From assembly GCA_934692905.1 (NCBI GenBank), contig CAKUUM010000001.1, forward strand, positions 1 to 64,000: 64,000 nt of DNA, read 5' to 3'. The DNA comes from an uncultured Bacteroidales bacterium (GTDB taxonomy: Bacteria; Bacteroidota; Bacteroidia; Bacteroidales; Paludibacteraceae). This document shows positions 25,543 to 34,421 of the stretch, one piece after another. The notes beneath the pieces were generated by a model that was not told where the DNA came from, searched no databases, and worked only from the letters and a program-made list of their open reading frames with translations. Numbering within the stretch: position 1 is the stretch's first letter; each line of letters opens with the position of its first letter. A program made the position numbers and the translations under genes.

Positions 25543-26088
25543 TTACAGATAGGGGTTGTACTGCTTCTCGTGGGCGAGGGTGGTGGGATAGCCGTGTCCA
25601 GGGTAGATGTCGGTATCGTCAGGGAGAATGGTCAGTTTGCGGAGCGAGCGGATAAGCATAGCCATGTCGCCACCCGGCAAGTCGGTTCTGCCAATGGACT
25701 CCTGAAAGAGTGTGTCGCCCGTGAAAAGCATGTGCAGGTCGGGCAGATAGTAGCAGACAGAGTCCTCTTTGTGCCCTGGAGTGGATATGACAAACATCTG
25801 CAAGTCAAGCAGTTGGGGTATCTGCAGTTTACCTTCGGCGGGCGCGACGGTAGCCGTGAGGTGGTAGGTTTGCTCCACGAAAGATACGCCGCACACGTGG
25901 TCGGGGTGCGTATGGGTAATGAGCAGTGCGACAGGCGTCAGACGATGCGCCGTGATGAACTCGGCGAAACGTTGCTGTTCGCGGTCGTTGGACATGCCCG
26001 CGTCAATGATGAGGGTGCGCCCCTGTTCGTCGTACAACAGGTACGTGCACTCGCGGTATGCGTTGAAGTAAAAGACTTTCAATTCCAT
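25543..26088 (-). CDS. MBL-fold metallo-hydrolase (glyoxalase II-like)
   Basis: This is a 181-residue protein with the zinc-binding motif THTHPDHVCG near residues 57-66 (HxHxDH). Other metal ligands are in STPGHKEDSVCYY (near 103-115), LFTGDTLF (near 121-128) and the C-terminal YPGHGYPTT. This is the minimal glyoxalase II/MBL core, without the C-terminal helical substrate domain of true GloB. The length is typical of small Bacteroidales hydrolases of this group. The substrate is unknown, and a thioester or glutathione-like substrate is only a guess. Confidence 0.85.
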   Translation of the reverse strand: MELKVFYFNAYRECTYLLYDEQGRTLIIDAGMSNDREQQRFAEFITAHRLTPVALLITHTHPDHVCGVSFVEQTYHLTATVAPAEGKLQIPQLLDLQMFVISTPGHKEDSVCYYLPDLHMLFTGDTLFQESIGRTDLPGGDMAMLIRSLRKLTILPDDTDIYPGHGYPTTLAHEKQYNPYL

Positions 26089-26118
26089 GGTGAAACACTA
26101 ATTAGCCGTTGATGTTGT

Positions 26119-26210
26119 GGTTAGGAACATATAATTATCGTGTAATTAACCATTAATTTTGCGGTTAGGAACATGTAATGACCACATAATTAACCATTAA
26201 TTATGGATAA
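26119..26210. repeat. 11-bp-period array with a 44-bp higher-order unit
   Basis: Two 44-bp units (26123-26166 and 26167-26210), each made of four 11-mers: ggaacatataa, ttatcgtgtaa, ttaaccattaa, ttttgcggtta; then ggaacatgtaa, tgaccacataa, ttaaccattaa, ttatggataat. Confidence 0.9.
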
Positions 26211-26233
26211 TGATGCTGCTTTATTACTTATTT

Positions 26234-26296
26234 ATATTCTATCCGTTGCCTATCCCTTGCGCATGGGTTGCGCATCCCTTGCTGTTTGACACGACG
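26234..26296 (-). repeat. GCAAGGGAT-family 11-bp array, inverted copy
   Basis: On the plus strand tatccgttgcc, tatcccttgcg, catgggttgcg, catcccttgct (26240-26283). The reverse complement matches 61541-61604 over about 60 bp with only a few differences. Confidence 0.9.
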
Positions 26297-26366
26297 ATGA
26301 TGCGACTTTGTATTAATACTTTTTGCATATATATACTATGTCGTTTGGTTTACGCCGTTGGCGTAT

Positions 26367-26387
26367 GACGACGCGAGACGCGTCGTC
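26367..26387. repeat. Perfect 9-bp-arm palindrome downstream of rsmG
   Basis: GACGACGCG-aga-CGCGTCGTC. It lies 45 bp after the rsmG stop but is not followed by a T run, so a role as intrinsic terminator is doubtful. Confidence 0.6.
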
Positions 26388-26431
26388 TCCACAATAAGGC
26401 ATACTTTGCTCTGTTGCTACGCGGCGAAGTA

Positions 26432-27112
26432 TCAGAGGGGCAGATAGATGACGGATTTGCCTTTGAACCAGTCGGTTGGGAACAGGGTGGCGATGTCCGT
26501 GGTCTCGATGATGTTGTGGAACGGATGAATCTCCGCCTGCAAGTTGCCCCCCTTGAGGACGATGAGCCCATTGGGCATGGCGTTGCGCTGGGTGTGGCTG
26601 ACGTTCTTGCGGACGAGTTTCACGAGGTCGGGCAGGGGCATCACGGCACGGCTGACCACGAAATCGAACTTGCCTTTCTCCTCCTCGGCGCGCTCCTGTA
26701 TGCACGTAACATTGTCCAAACCAATGGCTTGCGCGATTTCGTAGGCGACGCGTATCTTCTTGCCGATGCTGTCGATGAGCGTGAATTGGCACTCGGGGAA
26801 CAGGATGGCGAGGGGGATGCCCGGGAAGCCGCCACCCGTGCCGACATCAAGGATAGCGGTGCCGCGCCGGAAGGTGAGGACCTTCGCGATGGCGAGCGAA
26901 TGGAGGATGTGGTGCTCGTAGAGGTTGTCGATGTCCTTGCGCGAGATGACGTTGATTTTGGCGTTCCAGTCGCGGTAGAGGGCATCGAGGGCGGTGAACT
27001 GCTGTAATTGCAGAGCCGTCAAGGAGAAGTGCTCCTTGACGGTTTCGATGCCTAACTGTTTGACACTGAGAGCGTTATCGCCCGTCGTGCCAACGGTGGG
27101 TTGCGTACTCAT
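26432..27112 (-). CDS. rsmG: 16S rRNA (guanine-N7) methyltransferase RsmG
   Basis: This 226-residue enzyme, formerly GidB, methylates G527 of 16S rRNA using SAM. The SAM-binding motif ILDVGTGGGFPGIPLAI lies near residues 84-100. NVISRKDIDNLYEHHILHSL just before it is a family hallmark. FVVSRAVMPL and RNAMPNGLIVLKGGNL follow. About 15-20 extra residues precede the usual start, and a shorter in-frame start cannot be excluded. The gene begins 6 bp after the yebC stop on the same strand, so the two form an operon. Confidence 0.94.
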   Translation of the reverse strand: MSTQPTVGTTGDNALSVKQLGIETVKEHFSLTALQLQQFTALDALYRDWNAKINVISRKDIDNLYEHHILHSLAIAKVLTFRRGTAILDVGTGGGFPGIPLAILFPECQFTLIDSIGKKIRVAYEIAQAIGLDNVTCIQERAEEEKGKFDFVVSRAVMPLPDLVKLVRKNVSHTQRNAMPNGLIVLKGGNLQAEIHPFHNIIETTDIATLFPTDWFKGKSVIYLPL

Positions 27113-27118
27113 GCGCGA

Positions 27119-27835
27119 TTAGTCGGCGAGGTTGGTGAAGACGTTCTGCACGTCCTCGTCCTCTTCGATTTTGTCGATGAGTTTCTGTACCGACTCGCGC
27201 TCCTCGTCGGTGAGCGTCTTGGTGTCGTTGGGGATGCGCACGAACTCGCACGACTGAATCTCGAACCCGTTGTCTTCCAAGTACTTCTGCATCTGCGAGT
27301 ACTGGTTGAAGTCGGCGTAGATGATGATGTTGCCGTCCTCGTCGGTGCCGAGTTCCTCTACGCCGAAATCGATGAGTTCGAGTTCGAGTTCGTCGAGGTC
27401 CACGCCCTCTTTAGCCGATACGGTGAAGCACGCCTTGCGGTCGAAAAGGAACTGCAGGCAGCCTTGCGTGCCGAGGGTGCCGCCGTGCTTGGTGAAGTAG
27501 GAGCGGATGTTCGCGACGGTGCGCATGTTGTTGTCGGTTGCGGTCTCGATGAAGATGGCGATGCCATGCGGACCGTAGCCTTCGTAGTTGATTTCTTTGT
27601 AGCCTTCGGACGACTTGTCGGTCGCCTTTTTGATGGCGCGGTCGATGTTCTCCTTGGGCATGTTCTCGCGTTTGCACTGCTGGATAAGCATGCGCAGACG
27701 GGGGTTACCGTCGGGATCAGCACCACCCTCACGGGCGGCAATGGTGATTTCTTTACCGAGTTTGGTGAATGTACGAGCCATGTGGCCCCAACGTTTGAGT
27801 TTGGTCGCTTTGCGATATTCAAAAGCTCTTCCCAT
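27119..27835 (-). CDS. yebC: YebC/PmpR-family translation/transcription factor
   Basis: This is a 238-residue protein. The TACO1/YebC core is clear: FTKLGKEITIAAREGGADPD, RMLIQQCKRENMPKENIDRA and YEGYGPHGIAIFIETATDNN. The first 18 residues (MGRAFEYRKATKLKRWGH) are the form usual in Bacteroidota. Family members act as DNA-binding regulators, and recent work on the family links them to ribosome function at difficult sequences. The gene lies between the OmpA gene and rsmG on the same strand, with a spacing of only 21 bp upstream. Confidence 0.95.
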   Translation of the reverse strand: MGRAFEYRKATKLKRWGHMARTFTKLGKEITIAAREGGADPDGNPRLRMLIQQCKRENMPKENIDRAIKKATDKSSEGYKEINYEGYGPHGIAIFIETATDNNMRTVANIRSYFTKHGGTLGTQGCLQFLFDRKACFTVSAKEGVDLDELELELIDFGVEELGTDEDGNIIIYADFNQYSQMQKYLEDNGFEIQSCEFVRIPNDTKTLTDEERESVQKLIDKIEEDEDVQNVFTNLAD

Positions 27836-27856
27836 ATTTGTAGTATGATTATTATA

Positions 27857-30502
27857 TTATTGATTTACTGTCTGTTGTGCGGCTTGCGCAGGGGCGGCTG
27901 CGGCAGCCGTGGTGTCCGCCGGTTGGGCGGTAGTCACGGTGTCGGCGGGCTGTACGCGGTCGTTGATGAGTTCGTAGGTGACCTCCTCGAAGGTGATGTC
28001 GAACTCTACGCGGCGGTTCTGTGCACGCCCTGCCTTGGTCTTGTTGTCAGCGATGGGCTTGTCGGGACCGTAGCCATGTGCGGTGAGCGAGGTGGCGGGC
28101 ACACCTTTCTTGATGAGGTAGTCGCGGACGGCCTGTGCACGGCGTTCGGAGAGGTCCACGTTGAACTTGTAGTTGCCGACATTGTCGGTATGTCCTTGAA
28201 CCTCAATGCGATATGTCGGGTTGTCGATGAAGGTCTTGGCAATCTGGTCGAGGAGTTTGTTGGACGACTTCTTGATGGTCGCCTTGCCGTTCTCGAACTG
28301 GATGCCTTGCATGGCTTTCTTGAGCAGGTTGCGCACCTCACGTTTCACTTCGGGGCAGCCCTTGTTTGCCTTGGAGCCAGGCACGGTGGGACACTCGTCG
28401 AGGTAGTCGGGTACTCCGTCGCCGTCGGTGTCGAGTGGGCAGCCGCAGGTATCCACCCGCCCATACGCCTCTTTGGGTGTGCCCGGGCACTTGTCGAGGT
28501 AGTCAGGCACTCCGTCGCCATCGGTGTCGAGCGGGCAGCCGAACTCGTCAATCAAGCCGTATGCCTCGGCAGGTGTGTTCGGGCAGCGGTCGATATAGTC
28601 GGGCACTCCGTCGCCGTCGGTGTCAAGGGGACAGCCAACCGAGTCCACAAAGCCCTGTGCGGCAGCAGGTGTGCCGGGGCATTGGTCGAGATAATCCGGC
28701 ACTCCGTCGCCGTCCGTATCCAACGGGCAGCCATCGGCATCCACGAAATCACGTGCCTTTACAGGTGTGTTGGGACACAGGTCGAGGTAGTCGGGCACAC
28801 CATCGAGGTCGGAGTCGATGGGGCAGCCGACAGAATCCACCATGCCATACGCAGCAGAGGGTGTGTTGGGGCATTGGTCGAGGTAGTCGGGGATGCCGTC
28901 GCCATCGGAGTCGATGGGGCAACCGAGGTCGTCCACGCGGACATTGGCAGGCGTGTTGGGGCACATATCCAGTTTGTCGAAGATGCCATCATGGTCAGAG
29001 TCTTTAGGCTTCTTGTTGGTGCCCCAGACGATGCTGAAACCTGCAACCAGATTCACTCCTTTTGAGCGATACGGGATATTGATGTCGCCAGCCGTCTCAT
29101 CACGATAATATACATAAGACGTTGGTATGTAGTCCATTGCAAAGGTGAGGTTGATGCCATCGTAGGGCATAATGCTGATACCTGCGCCGAGGTTGCTGAA
29201 CTTGCCATTGTTGACCAGCGAGTAACTGAGGGCGAGGTTGAACCAGTTGCATGGACGAAGGGCAGCACCCAGCGTGACTTCCTCGTAAAGGCGGTTGTCG
29301 TGCAAGCGGGTACTCGACAAAATGCCTACGCCTACGCGGTTGTCCCAGAAGTTGGCATCCACACCCACATTGAAACGCGCATTGACCATACGTGCAAAGC
29401 CTGCACGACCTGCATAGGTGGCATGTATGCCGTCCACAAGTCCCATGAGGTTGTTGGTCACGTCACTCATAAGGCTGTCGGTGCTGAATTGCCCGTCCAC
29501 CACGTAGTCGCTGTAGTTGAAATCGCCCGCGCCCGTGAAAGTGGTGTCAATGGTGCAACCGTAGCGGCGACCATTGCCCCAATAGATGAAGCCGAGGTCG
29601 TTGATAGCAGCCGTAATCTGCACTTGCTCAATAGGTTTGTAGGTGAAACCAAGGTCGAAGGCTGCACCATAGCCGCTGGGGTGTAGAATGGTCTTCACTA
29701 TCTCAGCGGTATTGTCTGTCCCCATAAGGTCTTGCCACGGCGTATCTTCAAGGGTTTCCCGATTCAAGTCGTTTGGCAGGTTCTCCCATTGTATGGGGGC
29801 GGCTACGAACAGGTCGGCATTGCCGTAGAGGCGCCATTCTGAGGCAGAAGCGTCGATGTTCAAGTTGTTGGCTCCCAACCCTGCATAGGCTGTACCAAGC
29901 AGGAACTTTACCTTTCCGCCGACTGTCCATTGGTCGTTAATCTTGTGCGAATAGCCTGCACCAATCTCGGTGTAGATGGAGGCATCAAGCCCCAATGGGG
30001 AAAGGCGGATATTATTGATGCCGCCCTCCAAGTCTTTCATTCCGCCTCCTAACGCGAAATCATATAATCCCCGCGGGGTGGTCAGTCCGCCTACTCCGCG
30101 CAGCATTGCATTGAAATGAAAATACCCGTTTTCGTTCACCCGAAACCCGAAGCCCAGCAGGTCGGTGGATAAGTCCGTATCCATCAAGGTTGCCTTGCGG
30201 AAAGTGCTGAGCAGGGCTTGTTTGTTGCCATTCGGGTGCAGGGCTGTGATGGGTTGCCCTGTCTGAGGGTCTATATATATAAGGTCTCGCAGCGTGAGAG
30301 AGTTGTTGCCAGCCCAAAAACCAGTGTAGCCCAGTGGCGAGAAATTGATGTACCCGTTGCTGACCGGCTGAAATGCAGGGTTCACGATGTGGCACATAGG
30401 CGCATTCTCAAGGAAATAGAGCGTGGTGACCTGCTGTGCACTGATGGCGGCGGATGTTATCAGGAGTGCGAGAGTGAGTATGTGTCGGATGCTTTTTTTC
30501 AT
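27857..30502 (-). CDS. OmpA-family outer-membrane protein with DUF5723-like barrel and thrombospondin type 3 repeats
   Basis: This is an 881-residue exported protein with a signal peptide (HILTLALLITSAAISA, cleavage near 22). Residues 30-490 form a beta-rich domain resembling DUF5723/PorP-type outer-membrane barrels. Residues 500-700 contain about seven calcium-binding thrombospondin type 3 repeats, each near DTDGDGVPDYLDQCPGTP. Residues 720-840 are an OmpA peptidoglycan-binding domain (IEVQGHTDNVGNYKFN, RAQNRRVEF). The final 40 residues are Ala/Thr/Gln rich. It probably spans the outer membrane and tethers it to peptidoglycan. The lipoprotein gene at 30522 lies just upstream in the same operon and may be a partner. 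Confidence 0.88.
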   Translation of the reverse strand: MKKSIRHILTLALLITSAAISAQQVTTLYFLENAPMCHIVNPAFQPVSNGYINFSPLGYTGFWAGNNSLTLRDLIYIDPQTGQPITALHPNGNKQALLSTFRKATLMDTDLSTDLLGFGFRVNENGYFHFNAMLRGVGGLTTPRGLYDFALGGGMKDLEGGINNIRLSPLGLDASIYTEIGAGYSHKINDQWTVGGKVKFLLGTAYAGLGANNLNIDASASEWRLYGNADLFVAAPIQWENLPNDLNRETLEDTPWQDLMGTDNTAEIVKTILHPSGYGAAFDLGFTYKPIEQVQITAAINDLGFIYWGNGRRYGCTIDTTFTGAGDFNYSDYVVDGQFSTDSLMSDVTNNLMGLVDGIHATYAGRAGFARMVNARFNVGVDANFWDNRVGVGILSSTRLHDNRLYEEVTLGAALRPCNWFNLALSYSLVNNGKFSNLGAGISIMPYDGINLTFAMDYIPTSYVYYRDETAGDINIPYRSKGVNLVAGFSIVWGTNKKPKDSDHDGIFDKLDMCPNTPANVRVDDLGCPIDSDGDGIPDYLDQCPNTPSAAYGMVDSVGCPIDSDLDGVPDYLDLCPNTPVKARDFVDADGCPLDTDGDGVPDYLDQCPGTPAAAQGFVDSVGCPLDTDGDGVPDYIDRCPNTPAEAYGLIDEFGCPLDTDGDGVPDYLDKCPGTPKEAYGRVDTCGCPLDTDGDGVPDYLDECPTVPGSKANKGCPEVKREVRNLLKKAMQGIQFENGKATIKKSSNKLLDQIAKTFIDNPTYRIEVQGHTDNVGNYKFNVDLSERRAQAVRDYLIKKGVPATSLTAHGYGPDKPIADNKTKAGRAQNRRVEFDITFEEVTYELINDRVQPADTVTTAQPADTTAAAAAPAQAAQQTVNQ

Positions 30503-30521
30503 TGTTGTTCTCTCCTAATCA

Positions 30522-32411
30522 TTATTTGTTAGTACCATTGGCTATACTGTCCAAAGTGCCGAAATCGAATATAGCCCCTACTTTTGCCGTGATGCCGATA
30601 TTCACACTAAGGGAAGCATCTTCTGTCAGCCTGGTGTTGAAATTACCTTTCTCAAAAGCGTAATCCAATGATTTATTGTCTATAGTAGCATCAAAGACAA
30701 TGCTCTTGATGTGCGACAACATATCAAACTTTTCTTGGTTGACAGATATGACCTCGATGTGTTCATACGGTTTGATAATGCCCCATGCGCCATTCTCATA
30801 GGCGAATGCCGGCGGCTCGATGGCAATGGTGTCCGATGCGGTCAGACGGAGCGGGGCACCTGTAGCCGGGTCTATGACGTCCTGCCCGTTTTCGTCTATG
30901 GCGCGGAAGACACCACGCATGCCTAACTGGATGGTATTCTGCAACTTGACAAACAATTTCAGTTCGCTTGTCTTCAATGTGTCCAAGTGCTCCACAGACT
31001 CAAGCAATGAGTCCAATGTAAGAGTACTCATATCAATGCCGCGTATTGTATCGGCGTATTGCAGAGCCATATTCTCTTTGAAGATAAAGGGCAACGTGTA
31101 ATCCACACTGAAATGCACACTCGTATAAGGCGTGATACGCACTTGCGGAGTCTCCTGCTGGTTGAAATCCATGTGGTATTTATAGCCGACATAGTCGGGA
31201 CGCACATTGAAAGCCTGGTCCAAGTGTCCGTGTCCCTCTGTCTCGTCAAATGTGAGTGACATGGTTGCAGAGTCCCCTATCTGACTATCCAATGACAGGT
31301 ATTGCCCTTTCTTGAAATAGTACGGTTTGTATTCGCTGCCCAATTCCACCTCCTGACGCTTGCCAGAAGTCTCTTGGACATAAAGATAGTCCCCGTAAAT
31401 CCTTAATGCGCCAGCCACACGAGTGGTGATGTTGACGTCTGCACGGGGTTTGGCGAAGGGCAGGGTGGCCTGTTTGAACTTGTGCCACGTCTCCCACTCA
31501 TCGCCAATGGCTATTACGTCCTCATCGCGCATATCCCCTGAGGGCTCAAACATACCCCAAATGGCATAATAGTCAATGAACTGAACATTCAAAGTGTAGT
31601 CAAACGCCGCATCATCAGGCACATACACCTCACCTGCCGATGTAGGAATGGTAACGTGGAAGTTGATATGGAAATCGCATGAGTCTATCACATTGTTCTC
31701 ATACTCAGACCAACGGTTAGGATATTTGTTCTTCATCAGACAAATGGAAAACTCATCCACTCCGATGGGAATGTCGCTTCCGTATCCGTATTGGCTGTCG
31801 CTGCTACGTTGTTTGTCGTAAACGGTTATTTCGTTGCCTTGCGGACGGGTGAAAGCATCGCCCAAGTCAATAGTAACACGGTCTATCCATTCCCATTGGA
31901 TAGGCAGATTACTATTTCTCTCTATTGTACTGATAAAGCGGGCGTTCTGTATCAAGGCACTGTCCAAGCGCTCGTGCGATACATCTTGGTTGATGCCATT
32001 CAGTTTCAGCGTCATAGGGAACGTCAGTACTATGGGGTTTCCTGTGCCTGTAATCTTGTGGTCTGACATAACAGGCTTGTCTTTCAGGCAGTTGTACACG
32101 TTCATGGTCAGCATATCCTTACTGATATACTGACTCAAATCCACATCATGGTAGGTCAGAACTTTATCGTAGTTGCCTTTGTAGGTGAATACACCTTTGT
32201 TGTCCATGGAATCAACGTATAGCCCTTGTACCTGATTTCCGCCCAAGAAATCCCCTATTGTGGCATGTATCGTACCCACCGGCAACGCCAAGCCGAAATC
32301 CAACTCTGTGGTCAAGTCCGTGTCGTTGATATACAACTTATCCTGCTTGCAACCAAACAACATCGCTATGCACAGCAACGCCGCCCATAGTTTGATATAT
32401 GAATGTCTCAT
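30522..32411 (-). CDS. Large beta-rich lipoprotein of unknown function
   Basis: This is a 629-residue protein with a lipoprotein signal (LLCIAMLFGC, Cys near 21, followed by KQDKLY). After the Cys it is almost wholly beta-strand-like and rich in aromatic and acidic residues (for example VGTIHATIGDFLGGNQVQG). The length and lack of membrane spans suggest an outer-membrane-anchored lipoprotein. I do not recognise the family. It lies 19 bp upstream of the OmpA/DUF5723 gene, and both would be read from the promoter near 32464, so a shared envelope function is reasonable. Confidence 0.7.
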   Translation of the reverse strand: MRHSYIKLWAALLCIAMLFGCKQDKLYINDTDLTTELDFGLALPVGTIHATIGDFLGGNQVQGLYVDSMDNKGVFTYKGNYDKVLTYHDVDLSQYISKDMLTMNVYNCLKDKPVMSDHKITGTGNPIVLTFPMTLKLNGINQDVSHERLDSALIQNARFISTIERNSNLPIQWEWIDRVTIDLGDAFTRPQGNEITVYDKQRSSDSQYGYGSDIPIGVDEFSICLMKNKYPNRWSEYENNVIDSCDFHINFHVTIPTSAGEVYVPDDAAFDYTLNVQFIDYYAIWGMFEPSGDMRDEDVIAIGDEWETWHKFKQATLPFAKPRADVNITTRVAGALRIYGDYLYVQETSGKRQEVELGSEYKPYYFKKGQYLSLDSQIGDSATMSLTFDETEGHGHLDQAFNVRPDYVGYKYHMDFNQQETPQVRITPYTSVHFSVDYTLPFIFKENMALQYADTIRGIDMSTLTLDSLLESVEHLDTLKTSELKLFVKLQNTIQLGMRGVFRAIDENGQDVIDPATGAPLRLTASDTIAIEPPAFAYENGAWGIIKPYEHIEVISVNQEKFDMLSHIKSIVFDATIDNKSLDYAFEKGNFNTRLTEDASLSVNIGITAKVGAIFDFGTLDSIANGTNK

Positions 32412-32463
32412 GCCGTTTTTTATTATTCCAGTAACACAATCCGTTAGTGCATATTTTAGCCCA

Positions 32464-32471
32464 CAAAGGTA
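32464..32471 (-). promoter_or_regulatory. Promoter element for the lipoprotein/OmpA operon
   Basis: TACCTTTG on the minus strand, 53 bp before the lipoprotein start. Confidence 0.6.
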
Positions 32472-32498
32472 CGCTTTTTTAGCGGAATATGCAATAGG

Positions 32499-33896
32499 TT
32501 ATCCTTTTTTCAGCATATATACACATTCCGATGCACGTGTCACGGCTGTGTAGAGCCATCGGAGATAGTCGACGGTGTGTTGCTCGGGGGGGACGTTTCC
32601 TGTGTCGATAAATACCCGTTTCCACTGTCCGCCCTGCGCCTTGTGGCACGTGACGGCATACGCAAAACGGACTTGCAATGCGTTGTAGTAGGGTGATTTG
32701 TAGATAGCCTCCGTCAGTTTCCGCCTGTTGCGTTGCAGTTCTGGATAATCCTCTGATATTCCGACATATAGCGTCTTTTGCAGTTCGTAGTTTGATTCCG
32801 GCGAGTCTGTATGGAGAGTGTCCAACCACAAGATGACGTCTATCTCCCAATCGTAGTCCAATGCGCGGAGTGAGGCATCCGCGAAGTGAAATCCATACAT
32901 CTCTCTCTCGTTGCGAAGACGAATGATTTCCATCATATCCCCATTGGCGAGAAAAGGAAGTCCTTCATACTGCTCTGTCCAGAAATAGTTGTTTTTGCTC
33001 ACCATGAGCCGGTCGCCGGTTGATATTTCGTCCTCTTTCCAGAGGATGCGCCCGCGCACGCCCTGGTTATATAGATTGGTCCTGCGATTGGTGCGTGTCA
33101 GAATGATGGTCTCTTCTTCCCCCACTTCGCGGTAGGCGCGTTCCAGTTCCTCCAAGAAGTCCTGTCCTGCTAACTCTTGAAAGTCAGCACTATAGAGCCA
33201 ATGCTCTTCGGTATCTATGCCCTCGGACAGTTGTTCCCTGAGGCGTGTGGCATTTGCCAAGATGCCGCTGTCGAGGGCTTGACGTGCCACCCCGGTCAGC
33301 GTGTATGTGGTGATGTCCAAGCCGTATCCTGCCATGTATTGCGGGTCCAAAGCAGGTGATAATGAGGAACCTACGGGTGGTAGTTGGGCGTCATCGCCCA
33401 AAAGAAGGAGGCGGCACCCCTCGCCCGCATAAACGTAACTCACCAAATCATCCAACAACATTCCTGTGCCGAAAGCCGATGTGTCGCGTTGCCCCGAAAT
33501 CATGGATGCCTCATCTACAATAAATAAGGTGCGCTTGCGCAGATTGTTCGCCAATGTGAAGTCCTCCACACCCAACAGGCGTTGGCGGTAGATGCACTTG
33601 TGTATGGTGTATGCGGGTTTGCCTGCGTAGCGGGATAAGACTTTGGCGGCTCGTCCCGTGGGTGCCAACAGTATGACGGGCTGCTTGAGTTCGTCCATCG
33701 CCCGCACCAATGCCGCCATAATACTCGTTTTGCCTGTTCCCGCATATCCCCGGAGGATAAAAGCGGGGCGTTTTTCGCTCTGTGTGTCGTGGCAAATAAC
33801 GAATTGTGACAATAGCGCCAATAACCGCTTCTGCCCCTCGTTGGGAATGAACGGCAAAGCCTGCAGGATTCTATTTTCTATAAATTTCTCTATCAA
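32499..33896 (-). CDS. RecD-like ATP-dependent helicase/exonuclease subunit
   Basis: This is a 465-residue superfamily 1 helicase. Walker A is RGYAGTGKTSIMAALV (near 49-64). TGRAAKVLSRYAGKPAYTIH (motif Ia) follows. Walker B is FIVDEASMI (near 128-136), then LLGDDAQLPPVGSSLSP (motif III). The C-terminal UvrD_C_2 segment YAVTCHKAQGGQWKRVFID (near 420-438) holds motif V/VI. It is shorter than RecD2 because the N-terminal domain is missing. Proteins of this size are common in Bacteroidales and are often annotated as ATP-dependent exodeoxyribonuclease. The role is probably DNA repair or recombination, acting alone rather than in RecBCD. Confidence 0.87.
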   Translation of the reverse strand: MIEKFIENRILQALPFIPNEGQKRLLALLSQFVICHDTQSEKRPAFILRGYAGTGKTSIMAALVRAMDELKQPVILLAPTGRAAKVLSRYAGKPAYTIHKCIYRQRLLGVEDFTLANNLRKRTLFIVDEASMISGQRDTSAFGTGMLLDDLVSYVYAGEGCRLLLLGDDAQLPPVGSSLSPALDPQYMAGYGLDITTYTLTGVARQALDSGILANATRLREQLSEGIDTEEHWLYSADFQELAGQDFLEELERAYREVGEEETIILTRTNRRTNLYNQGVRGRILWKEDEISTGDRLMVSKNNYFWTEQYEGLPFLANGDMMEIIRLRNEREMYGFHFADASLRALDYDWEIDVILWLDTLHTDSPESNYELQKTLYVGISEDYPELQRNRRKLTEAIYKSPYYNALQVRFAYAVTCHKAQGGQWKRVFIDTGNVPPEQHTVDYLRWLYTAVTRASECVYMLKKG

Positions 33897-33932
33897 AACT
33901 ACGAATTATTTGGTTGTTCCGTTTTTTTGTTG

Positions 33933-33940
33933 TATCTTTG
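33933..33940 (+). promoter_or_regulatory. Promoter element for the SRP RNA gene
   Basis: TATCTTTG, about 15 bp before the start of the predicted RNA. Confidence 0.65.
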
Positions 33941-33955
33941 CAGTCCATTTGTATA

Positions 33956-34053
33956 GGGTAAGTCCTACACGACCAGCTCCCTCCGAACTCCCCCAGGTCT
34001 TGACCGAAGCAAGGGTACGAGGTTGTAGCGGTGCGATGTAGATAGCTTACCCT
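33956..34053 (+). ncRNA. ffs: Signal recognition particle RNA (small bacterial type)
   Basis: A single long hairpin of about 98 nt. The ends pair as GGGTAAG / CTTACCC, then CTACA / TGTAG and CGACC / GGTTG. The apical region CCCCCAGGTC-TTGACC-GAAGCAAGGG holds the conserved domain IV internal loops (CCAGG with GAAGCA) bound by Ffh. The closing stem runs into TTTTT, which would end transcription. It has its own promoter. The protein partner, ffh, lies 12 kb away in the same window. Confidence 0.85.
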
Positions 34054-34193
34054 TTTTGTGTCTGTATCCCTTGTCTGCTGTTTGTGAAGGGGGGGATTGT
34101 GTATTGTTTTGTAAATCCACGCTGCAAAGTTATAATAAATTTTGCGAAGAAACAAGATGTGAGTGAACAATTCATGGTTGGTAGCAAAAGAAT

Positions 34194-34223
34194 AGAGACT
34201 GCCCCAACCACAGGACAGTCTCT
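34194..34223 (-). terminator. Intrinsic terminator downstream of the truncated secreted-protein gene
   Basis: On the minus strand AGAGACTGTCC pairs with GGGCAGTCTCT (11 bp with one G-U pair) around TGTGGTTG. ATTCTTTT follows. Confidence 0.65.
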
Positions 34224-34263
34224 TCCCCCTTACTGGGCTCAAAACTATTAATCCAAAAATAAC

Positions 34264-34378
34264 TTTGGATGACTCGCTTCACAGCGAGGTGTCTCCGAGA
34301 TGGAGACGTGTTGTTTCTCCATTAATGACCATAAAACATTGAGGAACATGTAATTACCCGTGTAATTAACCATTAATT
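34264..34378. repeat. Two short hairpins followed by ACATGTAATTA-family 11-mers
   Basis: CTCGCT-tcac-AGCGAG and GTCTCC-gagat-GGAGAC lie at about 34270-34305. Then ggaacatgtaa, ttacccgtgtaa, ttaaccattaa (34343-34377) repeat the family seen at 26123, with one unit of 12 bp. Confidence 0.65.
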
Positions 34379-34421
34379 TTTGCTCTGACAATAGCCATTG
34401 GGTCATTAACTAGCCTTCATA

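Noticed and set aside
26313..26430. Additional coding sequence downstream of rsmG
   Set aside because: The frame crosses a palindrome and repeats, and has no start or domain of its own.
27101..29065. 654-codon open frame on the plus strand
   Set aside because: It is antisense to yebC and the OmpA gene. Its apparent protein repeats mirror the thrombospondin type 3 repeats.
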